This document shows positions 37,107 to 46,641 of a stretch of 64,000 nucleotides of DNA, one piece after another. Positions within the stretch are counted from its first letter, which is position 1, and the number at the start of each line of letters is the position of its first letter. Made by a program: the position numbers and the translations under genes. A model generated the notes under the pieces. It saw nothing but the letters and a program-made list of their open reading frames with translations, was not told the origin of the DNA and ran no database searches. This DNA comes from Pseudomonadales bacterium (lineage in GTDB: Bacteria > Pseudomonadota > Gammaproteobacteria > Pseudomonadales > UBA7434): NCBI GenBank assembly GCA_028223755.1, contig JAOIUY010000003.1, positions 62,001 to 126,000 of the forward strand, in the 5' to 3' direction.

Positions 37107-39071
37107 ATGACAGCATCAACCAATACCGCTAGCGATCAACCTAAAAACACAGCAGATCAAGTAAAAGAAACCATGGGGTTTCAGGCTGAAGCAAAACAGC
37201 TTTTACAGCTAATGATTCATTCACTTTACTCCAATAAAGAAATTTTTCTCAGAGAGTTAATTTCTAATGCATCGGATGCGGCGGATAAACTTCGTTTCGA
37301 AGCGTTAAAAGATGATTCGCTGTTTGAAGGTGATAGTGATCTTGCTATTAAGATCGAGTTTGATAAAGACGCTAACACAGTGACTATTTCTGATAACGGC
37401 ATTGGTATGTCGCGCGAAGAAGTGATTAATAATCTGGGTACCATTGCAAAGTCAGGTACCGCAGAATTCCTTAAGAGCATGACCGGTGATCAAAAACAAG
37501 ATAGTCAATTAATCGGCCAGTTTGGTGTTGGTTTTTATTCAGCCTTTATCGTTGCCGACCGTGTTGAAGTTCTCACTCGTCGCGCTGGCGCTGCCATTGC
37601 TGATGGTACCTATTGGGAATCAGAAGGTGATGCAGATTTCAATATTGCCAGTGTCGAAAAAGCCGGTCGCGGAACCACCGTTATTTTGCATCTAAGAGAT
37701 GATGAAAATGACTTTGCTGACAACTGGCGTCTTCGCAGTATTGTTAAAAAATATTCGGATCATATCGCTATTCCTGTGATGATGGAAAAGCAGGCTATGC
37801 CGGCAGCTGATGAAGATGCTGACGCAGAAAAAACTGAAGATGTAGCCCCCGAGTTTGAAGCCATTAACGATGCTACTGCACTTTGGACGCGTCCACGCAG
37901 TGATGTATCTGAAGATGAATATAAGGAGTTTTATAAAGCGCTTTCACATGATTACGAAGATCCGATTAAATGGAGTCACAATCGCGTTGAAGGTAAGTTC
38001 GAATATACAAGCCTTCTCTATATCCCATCGAAACCACCAATGGATTTGTGGAATCGTGATGGCGCAAGAGGCCTAAAGCTTTATGTGCAACGTACTTTTA
38101 TTATGGACGATGCAGAACAGTTTTTACCGGTTTACCTGCGCTTTATAAAAGGTGTTGTTGATTCCAATGATTTGCCGCTTAATGTGTCACGCGAAATATT
38201 ACAGCAAGATGCAACGACTGAAAGTATGCGTAGCGCATTAACTAAGCGTTCACTCGATATGCTCGAGAAGATGGCTAAGAACGCGCCTGAAGAGTACAGC
38301 GTTTTTTGGAAGTCATTTGGTAGTGTTTTGAAAGAAGGTCCTGCCGAAGATGCTGCTAACAAAGAAAAAATCGCTAAATTATTGCGTTTTTCAACCACCC
38401 AGAGTGAGCAGGAAGAGCAAGATCAGTCTTTAGAAGATTATGTTTCGCGCATGAAAGACGGCCAAGAGAAGATTTATTATGTGGCTGCCGAAAATTTCGC
38501 TACCGCGAAGAACAGCCCTTATTTAGAAGTGTTTAGAAAGAAAGGTATTGAGGTGCTTTTACTTCATGATCGCATCGATGATTGGTTGATGAGCCATATG
38601 ATGGAATTCGATGGCAAGCATCTACAAGATGTTGCTAAAGGTGAATTGGATCTAGGTAGTCTTGACGACGAAGCGGATAAGAAAGAACAAGAGCAGCTGT
38701 CAGAAGATAATAAGGACATGGTAGAGCGAGTTCAGACAGTATTAACCGAAAAAGTTGAGACTGTTCGTGTGACTAATCGCTTAACGGATTCACCGGCCTG
38801 TCTTGTTGTTGGTGATCACGATATGGGTGCACAGATGCGTCGTATCATGGAAGCGGCAGGGCAAGAGCTTCCAGCGACTAAACCTATTCTTGAATTAAAC
38901 CCTGGCCATCCTTTGGTGGCTCGACTAGATCAAGAAGCCGATGAGCAGCGTTTTGCTGAGTTAAGTCGTTTGTTATTTGATCAGGCCTTATTGGCAGCAG
39001 GCGATAGCCTTGAAGATCCAGCGACCTTTGTTGCTAGATTGAACAAGCTGTTACTAGAGTTAAGTAGCTAG
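37107..39071 (+). CDS. htpG: Molecular chaperone HtpG (Hsp90)
   Basis: 654 residues from ATG 37107, chosen over the frame's first start at 37068 because GCGAGG lies just upstream and family members begin close to the ATPase domain. GHKL ATPase motifs: [14 protein letters not shown] (about 45-58), [10 protein letters not shown] (about 95), [13 protein letters not shown] (about 130). Middle-domain blocks [11 protein letters not shown] and [12 protein letters not shown] follow. The C-terminal dimerisation domain is present. A sigma-32 promoter precedes and a terminator follows. Start is a little longer than E. coli HtpG (624 residues). Confidence 0.96.
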   Translation: MTASTNTASDQPKNTADQVKETMGFQAEAKQLLQLMIHSLYSNKEIFLRELISNASDAADKLRFEALKDDSLFEGDSDLAIKIEFDKDANTVTISDNGIGMSREEVINNLGTIAKSGTAEFLKSMTGDQKQDSQLIGQFGVGFYSAFIVADRVEVLTRRAGAAIADGTYWESEGDADFNIASVEKAGRGTTVILHLRDDENDFADNWRLRSIVKKYSDHIAIPVMMEKQAMPAADEDADAEKTEDVAPEFEAINDATALWTRPRSDVSEDEYKEFYKALSHDYEDPIKWSHNRVEGKFEYTSLLYIPSKPPMDLWNRDGARGLKLYVQRTFIMDDAEQFLPVYLRFIKGVVDSNDLPLNVSREILQQDATTESMRSALTKRSLDMLEKMAKNAPEEYSVFWKSFGSVLKEGPAEDAANKEKIAKLLRFSTTQSEQEEQDQSLEDYVSRMKDGQEKIYYVAAENFATAKNSPYLEVFRKKGIEVLLLHDRIDDWLMSHMMEFDGKHLQDVAKGELDLGSLDDEADKKEQEQLSEDNKDMVERVQTVLTEKVETVRVTNRLTDSPACLVVGDHDMGAQMRRIMEAAGQELPATKPILELNPGHPLVARLDQEADEQRFAELSRLLFDQALLAAGDSLEDPATFVARLNKLLLELSS

Positions 39072-39150
39072 CCTGTAATCTTAAAGCAGTTTCTAGCTTT
39101 TTATCTGTCAGCTATTGGCAGTCGACAGTGAAACCGTTAGTATCCTAAAT

Positions 39151-39182
39151 GCGCCTGTGGTAATTCCACGGGCGCTTTTTTA
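39151..39182 (+). terminator. Rho-independent terminator of htpG
   Basis: GCGCCTGTGG (39151-39160) pairs with CCACGGGCGC (39166-39175) with one G-U, loop TAATT, followed by seven T-rich bases (39176-39182). Confidence 0.92.
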
Positions 39183-39227
39183 ATTGCGTATAAATTAATA
39201 ACGCTAGCCTTAATTGGGATCTATTAA

Positions 39228-40250
39228 ATGAATCATACCTATCGCATTGCCGTTCTTGGTGGTGGTAGTTTTGGCACAACGCTTTGTAACCTTGTCGCTG
39301 ATAAAGGCCATAGCGCCATGCTTTGGTTACGCAATGCTGAACGAGCTGAAGAAATTAATCGTGACCATAGAAACAGTTATTACCTGCCTGACTATGTGTT
39401 AAATGATAATGTTCATGCCACCACAAGTATCGAAGAAGCGATTGTTGATGCTGATCTGATTTTTGTTGCCGTGCCTAGCGGCTCCTGCCGTGAAGTCAGC
39501 GTCGAACTGGCAAAATATATCAGTGACGACACGATGGTTATCAGTACGACTAAAGGTATTGAGCATCAAAACTTTAAATTGATGAGTGAGGTTTTACGAG
39601 AGGCCTTACCGAAAAATCCACTAGGTGTTTTAAGTGGTCCTAACTTAGCTAAAGAAATTGCCGCCAGACATTTAACCGGCACAGTGGTTGCTAGTAGCAA
39701 TACTGACTTGATTAAAAATGTTCAAAATGCGTTGCATTGTCACTACTTTAGAGTTTATGGCAGTCAAGATGTTTATGGGGTTGAGCTTAGTGGCGCATTA
39801 AAAAATATCTATGCAATTATATCTGGCTTAGGTGCGGCAATGCATTTAGGTGGTAATACACGCGCTATGTTGATGACGCGAAGCCTTGCAGAAATGAGTC
39901 GTTTCGCTGTGAGCATGGGTGCAAATCCAATGACGTTCCTTGGTCTTGCCGGTGTTGGCGACCTAATTGTTACCTGCTCTTCATCACTGTCTAGAAATTA
40001 TCAGGTAGGCTTTGCTGTAGGAACAGGTAAGACCCTAGAACAGGCCACTCAAGAGTTAGGCCAAGTTGCAGAAGGCGTTAACACTTTAAAGCTGGTTAAA
40101 TCTAAAGCCGATGCAAATGATGTTTATATGCCGCTTGCATCCGGTTTATACGAGATTTTGTTTAATCATGTGAGTGTTGAAGAAACTATCAGCCAGCTAA
40201 TGCTTGGTGAGCAGAGTGAAGACGTAGAATTTTTGTTAGCTGATAAATAG
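39228..40250 (+). CDS. gpsA: Glycerol-3-phosphate dehydrogenase [NAD(P)+]
   Basis: 340 residues; reduces dihydroxyacetone phosphate to sn-glycerol-3-phosphate for phospholipids. Rossmann motif VLGGGSFGTTL (about 8-18), FVAVPSGSCREV, STTKGIE, LSGPNLAKEIA, catalytic-Lys region GVELSGALKNIYAI (about 185-198) and GLAGVGDLIVTCSS. ATG 39228. sixA follows 15 bases later, the order seen in Pseudomonas. Confidence 0.95.
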   Translation: MNHTYRIAVLGGGSFGTTLCNLVADKGHSAMLWLRNAERAEEINRDHRNSYYLPDYVLNDNVHATTSIEEAIVDADLIFVAVPSGSCREVSVELAKYISDDTMVISTTKGIEHQNFKLMSEVLREALPKNPLGVLSGPNLAKEIAARHLTGTVVASSNTDLIKNVQNALHCHYFRVYGSQDVYGVELSGALKNIYAIISGLGAAMHLGGNTRAMLMTRSLAEMSRFAVSMGANPMTFLGLAGVGDLIVTCSSSLSRNYQVGFAVGTGKTLEQATQELGQVAEGVNTLKLVKSKADANDVYMPLASGLYEILFNHVSVEETISQLMLGEQSEDVEFLLADK

Positions 40251-40265
40251 TATGATTAAAACTGT

Positions 40266-40787
40266 ATGAAAACGATTGCAATACTGCGACATGGTGAGGC
40301 AGAGTTTGCCGGTAATTCCGATGCTGGTCGCGTTCTTACCCCGCGAGGAATGCGTAATAGTCAAGTCGCAGCAGAAACACTAGCGGCGCATCTTTCATCA
40401 CAAGTATCTGAAATGGGTCCGGATGCTGTCTTTTATAGTCCCTTTGTTCGTACTCATCAAACCGCAGATGCTGTGCTTAAGATATTAAACACTCGAAGTG
40501 ATCATCCAATTTATTTTGCCGCTGAGAAAGCTTTACTCGGTGACAATACGCCACATGCCGTTTGTCAGTGGCTTGATACTTTACCCTATGAACGTATTTT
40601 ATTAATTAGCCATGAGCCCTTAGTGTCTGGTCTTGTTGAATGGTTAGTTCAAGGTTCCAGCTCGGCCAGTTCAAATGGGGTTGATAGCCATCCGTTTTTC
40701 CCTTCATCACTAGCAATACTTTCTGCAGAGGTAGTTAGTCAAGGCTGTGCAGAACTCGTATCAATGACTCATCACTGTGCGAAATAG
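40266..40787 (+). CDS. sixA: Phosphohistidine phosphatase SixA
   Basis: 173 residues of the histidine-phosphatase branch. Catalytic LRHGEAE (His at about 8-9), Arg in FVRTHQTADAVL, and second His in ISHEPLVSGLVEWL. SixA dephosphorylates phospho-His of Hpt domains and PtsN-type proteins. It is slightly longer than E. coli SixA (161). It lies 15 bases after gpsA and 22 before the alpha/beta hydrolase gene, so a three- or four-gene operon is likely. Confidence 0.88.
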   Translation: MKTIAILRHGEAEFAGNSDAGRVLTPRGMRNSQVAAETLAAHLSSQVSEMGPDAVFYSPFVRTHQTADAVLKILNTRSDHPIYFAAEKALLGDNTPHAVCQWLDTLPYERILLISHEPLVSGLVEWLVQGSSSASSNGVDSHPFFPSSLAILSAEVVSQGCAELVSMTHHCAK

Positions 40788-40809
40788 TCGTATTATTTAA
40801 GGATTTTAA

Positions 40810-41679
40810 ATGCCAGCTTTGCAAGCGCCACCCCTAGAGCGAAAGTTCAACGTCAATGGACTTACCATTGCCGCGCAGCAGTGGGGAATTGGAAACAAAC
40901 ACCGTGTTATCGCCTTACATGGTTGGTTAGATAACAGTGCTAGCTTTGAAACAATCGCTCCCCATATCGAAGATTGCGACATTATCGCCTTGGACTTTGC
41001 CGGTAATGGTGAGAGCGACCATCGATCACAGCACGGTGCTTATAATATTTGGGATGACTTGCTGGATATTCTTGCTATTGCCGACGCCCTTGAATGGCCA
41101 AGCTTTAACCTGTTAGCCCATTCACGTGGTGCCTTTGTTGCTCTACTTTTGTCTGCATCAGCACCCGATCGCATTGAAAAGCTTTTAATGCTCGATGGTG
41201 CTGTGTCGCTTTCTATTGATGAAGAAGATTCACCTAAAAATTTATCTCGCTATCTTCGAGACCAGCGTAGCCTTTACAAGAAACCTTCGAGAGTTATGGC
41301 TTCAATTGATGAAGTTGTTCAGCGACGTATTGTTAAAATCGATATTTCTGCCGAGGAATGCCTGTCTCTAGCGCGCCGCTCGATAAAACCAGCGCAGGGC
41401 GAAGGTTATGTTTGGCGTCATGATCCCCGAGCAACAGGATCCTCAGCCTTTAAGTTAAGCAGTGCTTATCAAAAGGCTTTTTTATCGGCATTAACAACGC
41501 CCAGTTTAATGATTCTCGCAAAGAATGGATTTTCTAAATGGGAAGATATGAAAGCAGTGGTTAAAGAGTATTCAGATATTGAAGTGATTATTCATGACGG
41601 CGGCCATCATATGCATATGGAGTTTAAGCATTGTGAGAGTCTGGCCAAAAAAATAAGCCCATTTTTCGCCAAGCATTAG
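40810..41679 (+). CDS. Alpha/beta hydrolase
   Basis: 289 residues. Fold landmarks: RVIALHGWLDNSASFE (oxyanion HGW, about 30-45), DFAGNGESDHRS, nucleophile elbow LLAHSRGAFVALLL (Ser in AHSRGA instead of the common GHSxGG, about 98), and C-terminal His in HDGGHHMHME. Similar to human MEST/serine hydrolase-like-2 type bacterial esterases; substrate unknown. AAGGA precedes ATG 40810. It is part of the gpsA-sixA unit by spacing. Confidence 0.85.
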   Translation: MPALQAPPLERKFNVNGLTIAAQQWGIGNKHRVIALHGWLDNSASFETIAPHIEDCDIIALDFAGNGESDHRSQHGAYNIWDDLLDILAIADALEWPSFNLLAHSRGAFVALLLSASAPDRIEKLLMLDGAVSLSIDEEDSPKNLSRYLRDQRSLYKKPSRVMASIDEVVQRRIVKIDISAEECLSLARRSIKPAQGEGYVWRHDPRATGSSAFKLSSAYQKAFLSALTTPSLMILAKNGFSKWEDMKAVVKEYSDIEVIIHDGGHHMHMEFKHCESLAKKISPFFAKH

Positions 41680-41700
41680 TACTTTACGCCAGGAAATAAA

Positions 41701-41937
41701 GTGAAAAAACTATTAAGAAGTAAGCGTTATAAGCGAAACAAAACACTCTTGCTTGGGTTTTCTGCGCTGCTAGCTATCTTGTATGGCTTGATATTTATTG
41801 TTGGTATACCGGCAAGACAAGTGTTTATTCTATTAAGTGTTGCCGTTGTGATTGTGGTGGTTTTAGCGATAGCTGGGTTTCTATTTACGTTTAGCTTTCT
41901 TGCTCTCAGACGACTCATTAAAAATAAAAATCACTGA
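41701..41937 (+). CDS. Small two-helix membrane protein of unknown function
   Basis: 78 residues from GTG 41701, with AGGA about eight bases upstream. Basic N terminus (KKLLRSKRYKRNK), two strongly hydrophobic helices (about 17-35 and 41-66), and a basic tail (RRLIKNKNH). It follows the hydrolase by 21 bases in the same direction. I recognise no family. SD, spacing and composition support it as a real gene. Confidence 0.7.
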   Translation: MKKLLRSKRYKRNKTLLLGFSALLAILYGLIFIVGIPARQVFILLSVAVVIVVVLAIAGFLFTFSFLALRRLIKNKNH

Positions 41938-41980
41938 TCTTTATTGATAGAATTTACCGATGAATAATCGCCTAACGTTT

Positions 41981-42526
41981 TTACTCGTCTTGCGTTCCTA
42001 GATCGATTTCGACCGATAAACGCTCAGCAATTTTATCCAGTTGAAATTCTAATTCATCCAGATCGTAATCATGCTCATTGCTTAAGGACATGGTTGAATG
42101 AAATAAGCTATCACCACTCATTGGCGCGCTACTTAAATGCGTTTGCATATTCACCACATTGATCTTAGCGGCAACTAAGGCCTGACTGACCTCGTAAACA
42201 ATACCTGGTCTATCATTGCCAACGATATCTAGTTGTAAGACGCTCTGACCTGCGCTTTGACTCGAAGCCTCTCTAGCAAAAGCATGGCTAGAATTACTTA
42301 ACTGTATCGCTAAGCCATCTTTTGCGAGTTGATCTAACGCTGTTTGAAGGTTGGCGATCTTCGATTCATCAATATCGATACAAATGATTCCAGCAAAATG
42401 GCCGGCTAGTTTAGCCATGTTACTTTCAAGCCAGTTGCCATCGGAGTCGCTTATCGCTTTTGCTAATAGCTCAACAAGTCCGTTTTTATCATTGCCAATA
42501 AAACTGCAGATAACGGTGTTATTCAT
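41981..42526 (-). CDS. gcvR: Glycine cleavage system regulator GcvR (ACT domains)
   Basis: 181 residues with two ACT domains: NNTVICSFIGNDKNGLVELLAKAISD (residues 1-27, read in parts) and LDIVGNDRPGIVYEVSQALVAAKINV (about 98-123). GcvR binds glycine and antagonises the activator GcvA in E. coli. It may act more generally here; no gcvA or gcvTHP is in the window. ATG 42526, minus strand, converging with the small membrane protein. Confidence 0.85.
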   Translation of the reverse strand: MNNTVICSFIGNDKNGLVELLAKAISDSDGNWLESNMAKLAGHFAGIICIDIDESKIANLQTALDQLAKDGLAIQLSNSSHAFAREASSQSAGQSVLQLDIVGNDRPGIVYEVSQALVAAKINVVNMQTHLSSAPMSGDSLFHSTMSLSNEHDYDLDELEFQLDKIAERLSVEIDLGTQDE

Positions 42527-42761
42527 ACTTTAAAGACTCAGTCGTTGATCAAAAGGGTGATTTAAGATTGTCTTAATTATAGACCTGATTTTTAGCAGAG
42601 AGAGTCGTGAATATTGCTAATGTTGACTGCACATGATTTCATCAGCTATTGATAATGCTTAGTTCTTTAATCATATGTCTCTTAAGCCGTTACGTTTTTT
42701 ATCAGTAAATGGTAGCATTCAATCCATAGTCACAATGTTATTCGCAATTCAAACGAAGATA

Positions 42762-43085
42762 ATGATGTCAAATACATTCGATTCAGACCTTCCCGATCAA
42801 TCTACTACTGAGCCCTTAGAGATTCCTTTTGAGCAATTGTCTGAGCCGGCGCTTAATGGCGTGTTAGAAGAATATATTACTCGTGAAGGTACGGATTACG
42901 GGATGGTCGAGCGAAGTGTCGAATCTCAGCTAGATAGCGCTCGCGCATTATTAGCATCGGGAAAGGTGGTTATTGTCTTTGATGAGGTTAGCGAACGCTG
43001 TCAGATTGTTGAGTCGAGATTGCTCAAGTCTTTGTCATCTGATGTGCCTGAGGGTGATGCACCTAAAGGCGATGAGCATGGCTGA
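42762..43085 (+). CDS. YheU family protein (UPF0270)
   Basis: About 107 residues from ATG 42762. The frame is open to 42675, but GAAG lies before 42762 and the family begins just ahead of the conserved core. Core: [28 protein letters not shown] (about 17-44, in parts) and [27 protein letters not shown], closely like E. coli YheU. It carries an N-terminal acidic extension and a C-terminal tail ([13 protein letters not shown]). Function is unknown. Its end overlaps the tusA start by eight bases, suggesting coupled translation. Confidence 0.85.
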   Translation: MMSNTFDSDLPDQSTTEPLEIPFEQLSEPALNGVLEEYITREGTDYGMVERSVESQLDSARALLASGKVVIVFDEVSERCQIVESRLLKSLSSDVPEGDAPKGDEHG

Positions 43086-43338
43086 TGACTTTAACCCTAA
43101 TAGCTTAACTGAGCAGCAATATGAAGTGCTCGATGCCAATGGCTTAATTTGCCCCGAGCCTGTTATGCTTTTACATAATCGTATTCGTGCAATAGAAAGT
43201 GGTCAAATCATTAAAGTCTTCGCTACCGATCCTTCAACAGAAAGAGACATACTGCGTTTTTGTGACTTCCTTAAACACCCACTACTTTTTTGGCAAGAAG
43301 TGGGTGGTCAATATGAGTATTGGATTCAAAAAAAATAA
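43078..43338 (+). CDS. tusA: Sulfurtransferase TusA family protein
   Basis: 86 residues from ATG 43078. The frame is open from 42973, but AAAGG lies eight bases before 43078, while ATG 43072 would be too close to it. [16 protein letters not shown] holds the catalytic Cys in CPxP (about 22), then [20 protein letters not shown]. TusA passes sulfur to TusBCD for 2-thiouridine in tRNA and to molybdenum cofactor synthesis. The start lies inside the yheU frame. It converges with the uncharacterised 43343 gene. Confidence 0.92.
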   Translation: MADDFNPNSLTEQQYEVLDANGLICPEPVMLLHNRIRAIESGQIIKVFATDPSTERDILRFCDFLKHPLLFWQEVGGQYEYWIQKK

Positions 43339-43342
43339 CAGC

Positions 43343-44083
43343 CTATCGTTGGTTCAGTAACTTCTCTATGGCTTCAATAGTTTCCGGATGACCTAAGCGT
43401 ATTTGTTCGGCGATTTCACGCTGAAAATAACAGCAGAATTTTGGGTTACTAGCCGCTGAATAAAGGCAGTCATCTCTCGGTATTACTGGCGTTTTCTCGA
43501 CAGTGTCTTCATTAACTAACATGCCATGTATTTCACCTACTTCGTCAAGCGCCCAACTGACTACAGGCGTTAGTAATAGTGACTGCGCATCAGCATTAAT
43601 GATTAGGGCATGTGTGCCTATTAAGTCTGGAATTTCTTGTGCTACATTTTTTTCGTCATCACTGCCTTTGTTAGGTAATGGGTTTCTCGGTTCACCTTTT
43701 TTATTGTCGGGTATAAACCGCATGGCGGTAGCCAACTGTGCAACCATCGGCTCTGGTGGTGCAGAAAATATCGTACCTGTCGATTCAAGATAATAACCTT
43801 CCCAGCTAATATCATGGGTTTCCTCAATGCGAGTACAGTCCCTAATCTTGCCGATCCATGGAACAATCCCAACGGTTTCGCCATCATTACGAATACCCCA
43901 GCACAACACAGGCACGGAGATTAAGCGTTCGGGTTTATTATGATTGGCATAAAGCATTTTAATCCCTGAGTTCTCAGGGCATATTTGAATAATTGAGGAT
44001 TGAGTGGGTTCAACGATCGATTGACCTGTGAATAGGTTAATCACGTTATTATTGTTGTTTGTAGAAGTAGTTTCAGATTGCAT
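43343..44083 (-). CDS. Uncharacterised protein with two-fold internal repeat
   Basis: 246 residues; not recognised. The N terminus is Thr/Asn-rich (TSTNNNNNVINL). Two stretches resemble each other: about 56-75 PVLCWGIRNDGETVGIVPW and about 175-192 PVVSWALDEVGEIHGMLV, suggesting a duplicated small domain. The end includes SNPKFCCYFQREIAEQI. No signal peptide or membrane segment is seen. AGGAG lies about ten bases before ATG 44083, so expression is likely. It is convergent with tusA and divergent from epmC. Function unknown. Confidence 0.8.
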   Translation of the reverse strand: MQSETTSTNNNNNVINLFTGQSIVEPTQSSIIQICPENSGIKMLYANHNKPERLISVPVLCWGIRNDGETVGIVPWIGKIRDCTRIEETHDISWEGYYLESTGTIFSAPPEPMVAQLATAMRFIPDNKKGEPRNPLPNKGSDDEKNVAQEIPDLIGTHALIINADAQSLLLTPVVSWALDEVGEIHGMLVNEDTVEKTPVIPRDDCLYSAASNPKFCCYFQREIAEQIRLGHPETIEAIEKLLNQR

Positions 44084-44423
44084 ATGACAGACTCCTAATC
44101 GTTTTTAGCGCTTTAAAAAAGAATCACGCTATTAATTCCAGGACTATCGCGACATCGTCACTTTTTCTGTATCTTGTTACCTTGTCAGTTTAAGGGTGTA
44201 TCAAGTGATTAAATCAATTTAACTGTTTGCCCTTATTATCCTTAGAGCGGCTTATTGGGTGAGTGATTTGTGTGGGTTTCAGAGTTAATTATAGCTTTTT
44301 AGACTGTTTTTCACTCAACTTGATGCGTAATATTTTCAAATTTTTGTAAATTATTGATTTATATGGACTATTAGCATCCTATATAGAGTTTCAATGCCAT
44401 GATTTCATTACAATGACTCAAAT
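44084..44423. other. Intergenic region between divergent genes, 340 bp
   Basis: Separates the uncharacterised gene (left) from epmC (right) and must contain both promoters. It is AT-rich toward epmC. CTATATAG (about 44380) is a possible -10 for epmC, but its -35 is unclear. No ORF, RNA gene or strong hairpin was seen. Confidence 0.4.
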
Positions 44424-45020
44424 ATGTTAGCAGAAACCCTACATTCAGACGCTTGCCACAAGGCATCAGGACTTGAAGAGATATTCGCCGAAAAGTTTTA
44501 TTCGGCTTATAAAACTTGCTTAGTCGGCGGGGCAGCCGAACCGCTCTATACGCCTGCGATTAACGCAGATGATAAGAGTCGTATATATTACCGCGAAGAT
44601 TTTTTTGCCAGTGCGCTTCATGAGATTTCGCACTGGTGTATCGCTGGTGACAAACGGCGCTTGCAAGAAGATTTTGGTTATTGGTATGTTGAAGATGGAA
44701 GAGGCGACACAGATCAGGCTGCTTTTGAATCAGTAGAAGTAAAGCCGCAGGCGTTAGAATTATTGTTCTCACTTGCCGCTAATTATCGCTTTCAAATCAG
44801 TGTCGATAATCTCAATGGCTCAACAAAAAGCGTCGAACAATTTCAACAGACCGTTTTCCAACAAGCACTGTTCTACTGCAATTATGGCTTACCCCAGAGA
44901 GCTAGCATTTTCTTTAAAGCGCTTTGTGAGCATTATAGGGGTCTAACAATAACTGAAATTACTGAATTTCTTAAAAGCCATCAAGTCACCGAGCCAGCAA
45001 GACCCATTGAACGAATTTAA
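44424..45020 (+). CDS. epmC: Elongation factor P hydroxylase EpmC
   Basis: 198 residues. EpmC hydroxylates the beta-lysylated lysine of elongation factor P, the third modification step after EpmA and EpmB. YREDFFASALHEISHWCIAG (about 53-72) holds the HEISHW metal-binding motif, followed by EDFGYWYVEDGR and QAAFESVEVKPQALE. The gene sits 47 bases before pdxB, on the same strand. efp, epmA and epmB are not in the window; presence of EpmC implies they exist elsewhere. Confidence 0.92.
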   Translation: MLAETLHSDACHKASGLEEIFAEKFYSAYKTCLVGGAAEPLYTPAINADDKSRIYYREDFFASALHEISHWCIAGDKRRLQEDFGYWYVEDGRGDTDQAAFESVEVKPQALELLFSLAANYRFQISVDNLNGSTKSVEQFQQTVFQQALFYCNYGLPQRASIFFKALCEHYRGLTITEITEFLKSHQVTEPARPIERI

Positions 45021-45067
45021 TAGCGCATTTAATAACTCAAATATAACAAGGTTATAGTCACTAGATA

Positions 45068-46135
45068 ATGAAAAAGCTTTCTATCCTCGCCGATGAGAAC
45101 ATCCCTAATCTTAATTCGCTTTGTGCTGATTGGGCAGACATCAAAACAGCTCTGGGCCGAAATATTTGCGCCAGTGATTTAGAGGCCGTTGATATTTTAT
45201 TGGTGCGTTCTGTAACGAAAGTAAATGCAAAGTTACTCGCTAACAGCAGCGTTAAGTTTGTTGGCAGTGCAACCATAGGCATTGATCATATCGATACCGA
45301 TTACCTTGCTGCACAGGGCATTGGTTTTGCGCATGCGCCAGGCAGTAATGCAAATGGGGTTGTCGATTATGTTATGTCGATTATATTGGATCACTATGAC
45401 AATACTGCCTTGCAGAACCGAACCGTTGGCGTTTTTGGTCATGGTAATGTGGGCGGTCGACTTGCTAGATGTCTAAATCATTTTTCTATCCCTCATGTCG
45501 TCTATGATCCGTTAATTACCCCGTCAACTAAAAAAACTGTTGGCTGTCATTTTGTAGAAACGTTAGATGAGATCATGAGCTGTGAGATTATTAGTCTCCA
45601 CGTGCCTTTAACGAAAGATGGTGAGCATCCTAGTTACCATCTTTTTAATAGCCAGCGCCTATCCCAACTTGTCGATAATGCCTTGTTGATTAATAGCAGC
45701 CGTGGCCCTGTGGTTAATAATCCTGATCTAAAAAACCTTCTTAATAATCGCTGTGACTTAAATGTGGCCTTAGATGTCTGGGAAGGTGAGCCCGCTATTG
45801 ATACCGAACTCTATTCACTCTGTAAGCTAGGTACGCCGCATATTGCTGGTTATAGTCTCGATGGCAAGCATAGAGGGTCTAGTACGATTGTTTCAGCTGC
45901 AATGCAGCATTTTAATTTGAATCAAACGCCTGATACCGATGGTTTTAATACAATTAAACTCGAAGATTTAAACAGCCTCGACGATTATCGAAATGCATTA
46001 TCGACGATATACAGCGCTGTTGATGAGTCAGCTTTATTTAAAAAGCAGTTATTAAGCAGCCCAAACACCGCTGAAATTTTTGACCGCTATCGAAAAAACT
46101 ACCCTGCAAGAAGAGAGATTAATTATGATGGATGA
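45068..46135 (+). CDS. pdxB: Erythronate-4-phosphate dehydrogenase
   Basis: 355 residues; second step of pyridoxal-5'-phosphate synthesis. N-terminal ILADENIPNL, then SATIGIDHIDTDYLAAQG, Rossmann motif GVFGHGNVGGRLARCL (about 118-133), LHVPLTKDGEHPSYHLF, LLINSSRGPVV, catalytic region ALDVWEGEP and PHIAGYSLDGKHRG. The C-terminal PdxB dimerisation region is shorter than in E. coli (378 residues). The stop overlaps the tadA start by 11 bases. Confidence 0.94.
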   Translation: MKKLSILADENIPNLNSLCADWADIKTALGRNICASDLEAVDILLVRSVTKVNAKLLANSSVKFVGSATIGIDHIDTDYLAAQGIGFAHAPGSNANGVVDYVMSIILDHYDNTALQNRTVGVFGHGNVGGRLARCLNHFSIPHVVYDPLITPSTKKTVGCHFVETLDEIMSCEIISLHVPLTKDGEHPSYHLFNSQRLSQLVDNALLINSSRGPVVNNPDLKNLLNNRCDLNVALDVWEGEPAIDTELYSLCKLGTPHIAGYSLDGKHRGSSTIVSAAMQHFNLNQTPDTDGFNTIKLEDLNSLDDYRNALSTIYSAVDESALFKKQLLSSPNTAEIFDRYRKNYPARREINYDG

Positions 46136-46607
46136 TCCATCATCAATTGATAGTGATAATCTTGATGAAGCATTTATGCGTCAGGCTTTAGTGCTGGCAG
46201 ATACTGCCGCAGCACAAGATGAAGTGCCGGTAGGTGCGCTGGTTGTTCTTGACGGAGAAGTTATTGGCAGAGGTTTTAACAGCCCGATACTGGATAACGA
46301 TGCAAGTGCCCACGCTGAGATAAACGCATTAAGAGATGCGGGTAATAAACTCAGTAACTATAGACTGCCAGAGTGCACGCTTTATGTAACGTTAGAGCCG
46401 TGTACCATGTGTATAGGTGCAATGATCCATGCTCGCATTGGTCGATTAGTTTTTGGTGCAAAGGAGCCGCGAGCAGGTGCTGTTGAATCTCAGCTATTAC
46501 TGCTTGATCAAGATTTTTTCAATCATCGTATTGAATGGTGTGGTGGTGTGCTCGCCAATGAATCTAGTGACAAGCTAAAACAGTTCTTTAAAGCTAAAAG
46601 AAAATAG
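46125..46607 (+). CDS. tadA: tRNA-specific adenosine-34 deaminase
   Basis: 160 residues from ATG 46125 (AAGAGAG upstream; the frame is open to 46080 inside pdxB). Converts A34 to inosine in tRNA-Arg(ACG), which is encoded at 36.4 kb. Zn-binding/deaminase motifs HAEINALRDA (catalytic Glu) and PCTMCIGAMIHARIGRLVFGA (PCxxC). C-terminal FFKAKRK basic tail. Start overlaps the end of pdxB, so the two are translationally coupled. Confidence 0.94.
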   Translation: MMDDPSSIDSDNLDEAFMRQALVLADTAAAQDEVPVGALVVLDGEVIGRGFNSPILDNDASAHAEINALRDAGNKLSNYRLPECTLYVTLEPCTMCIGAMIHARIGRLVFGAKEPRAGAVESQLLLLDQDFFNHRIEWCGGVLANESSDKLKQFFKAKRK

Positions 46608-46641
46608 AACTACTGTTTTAGTTTTCTCTCATAAAGCCTGC

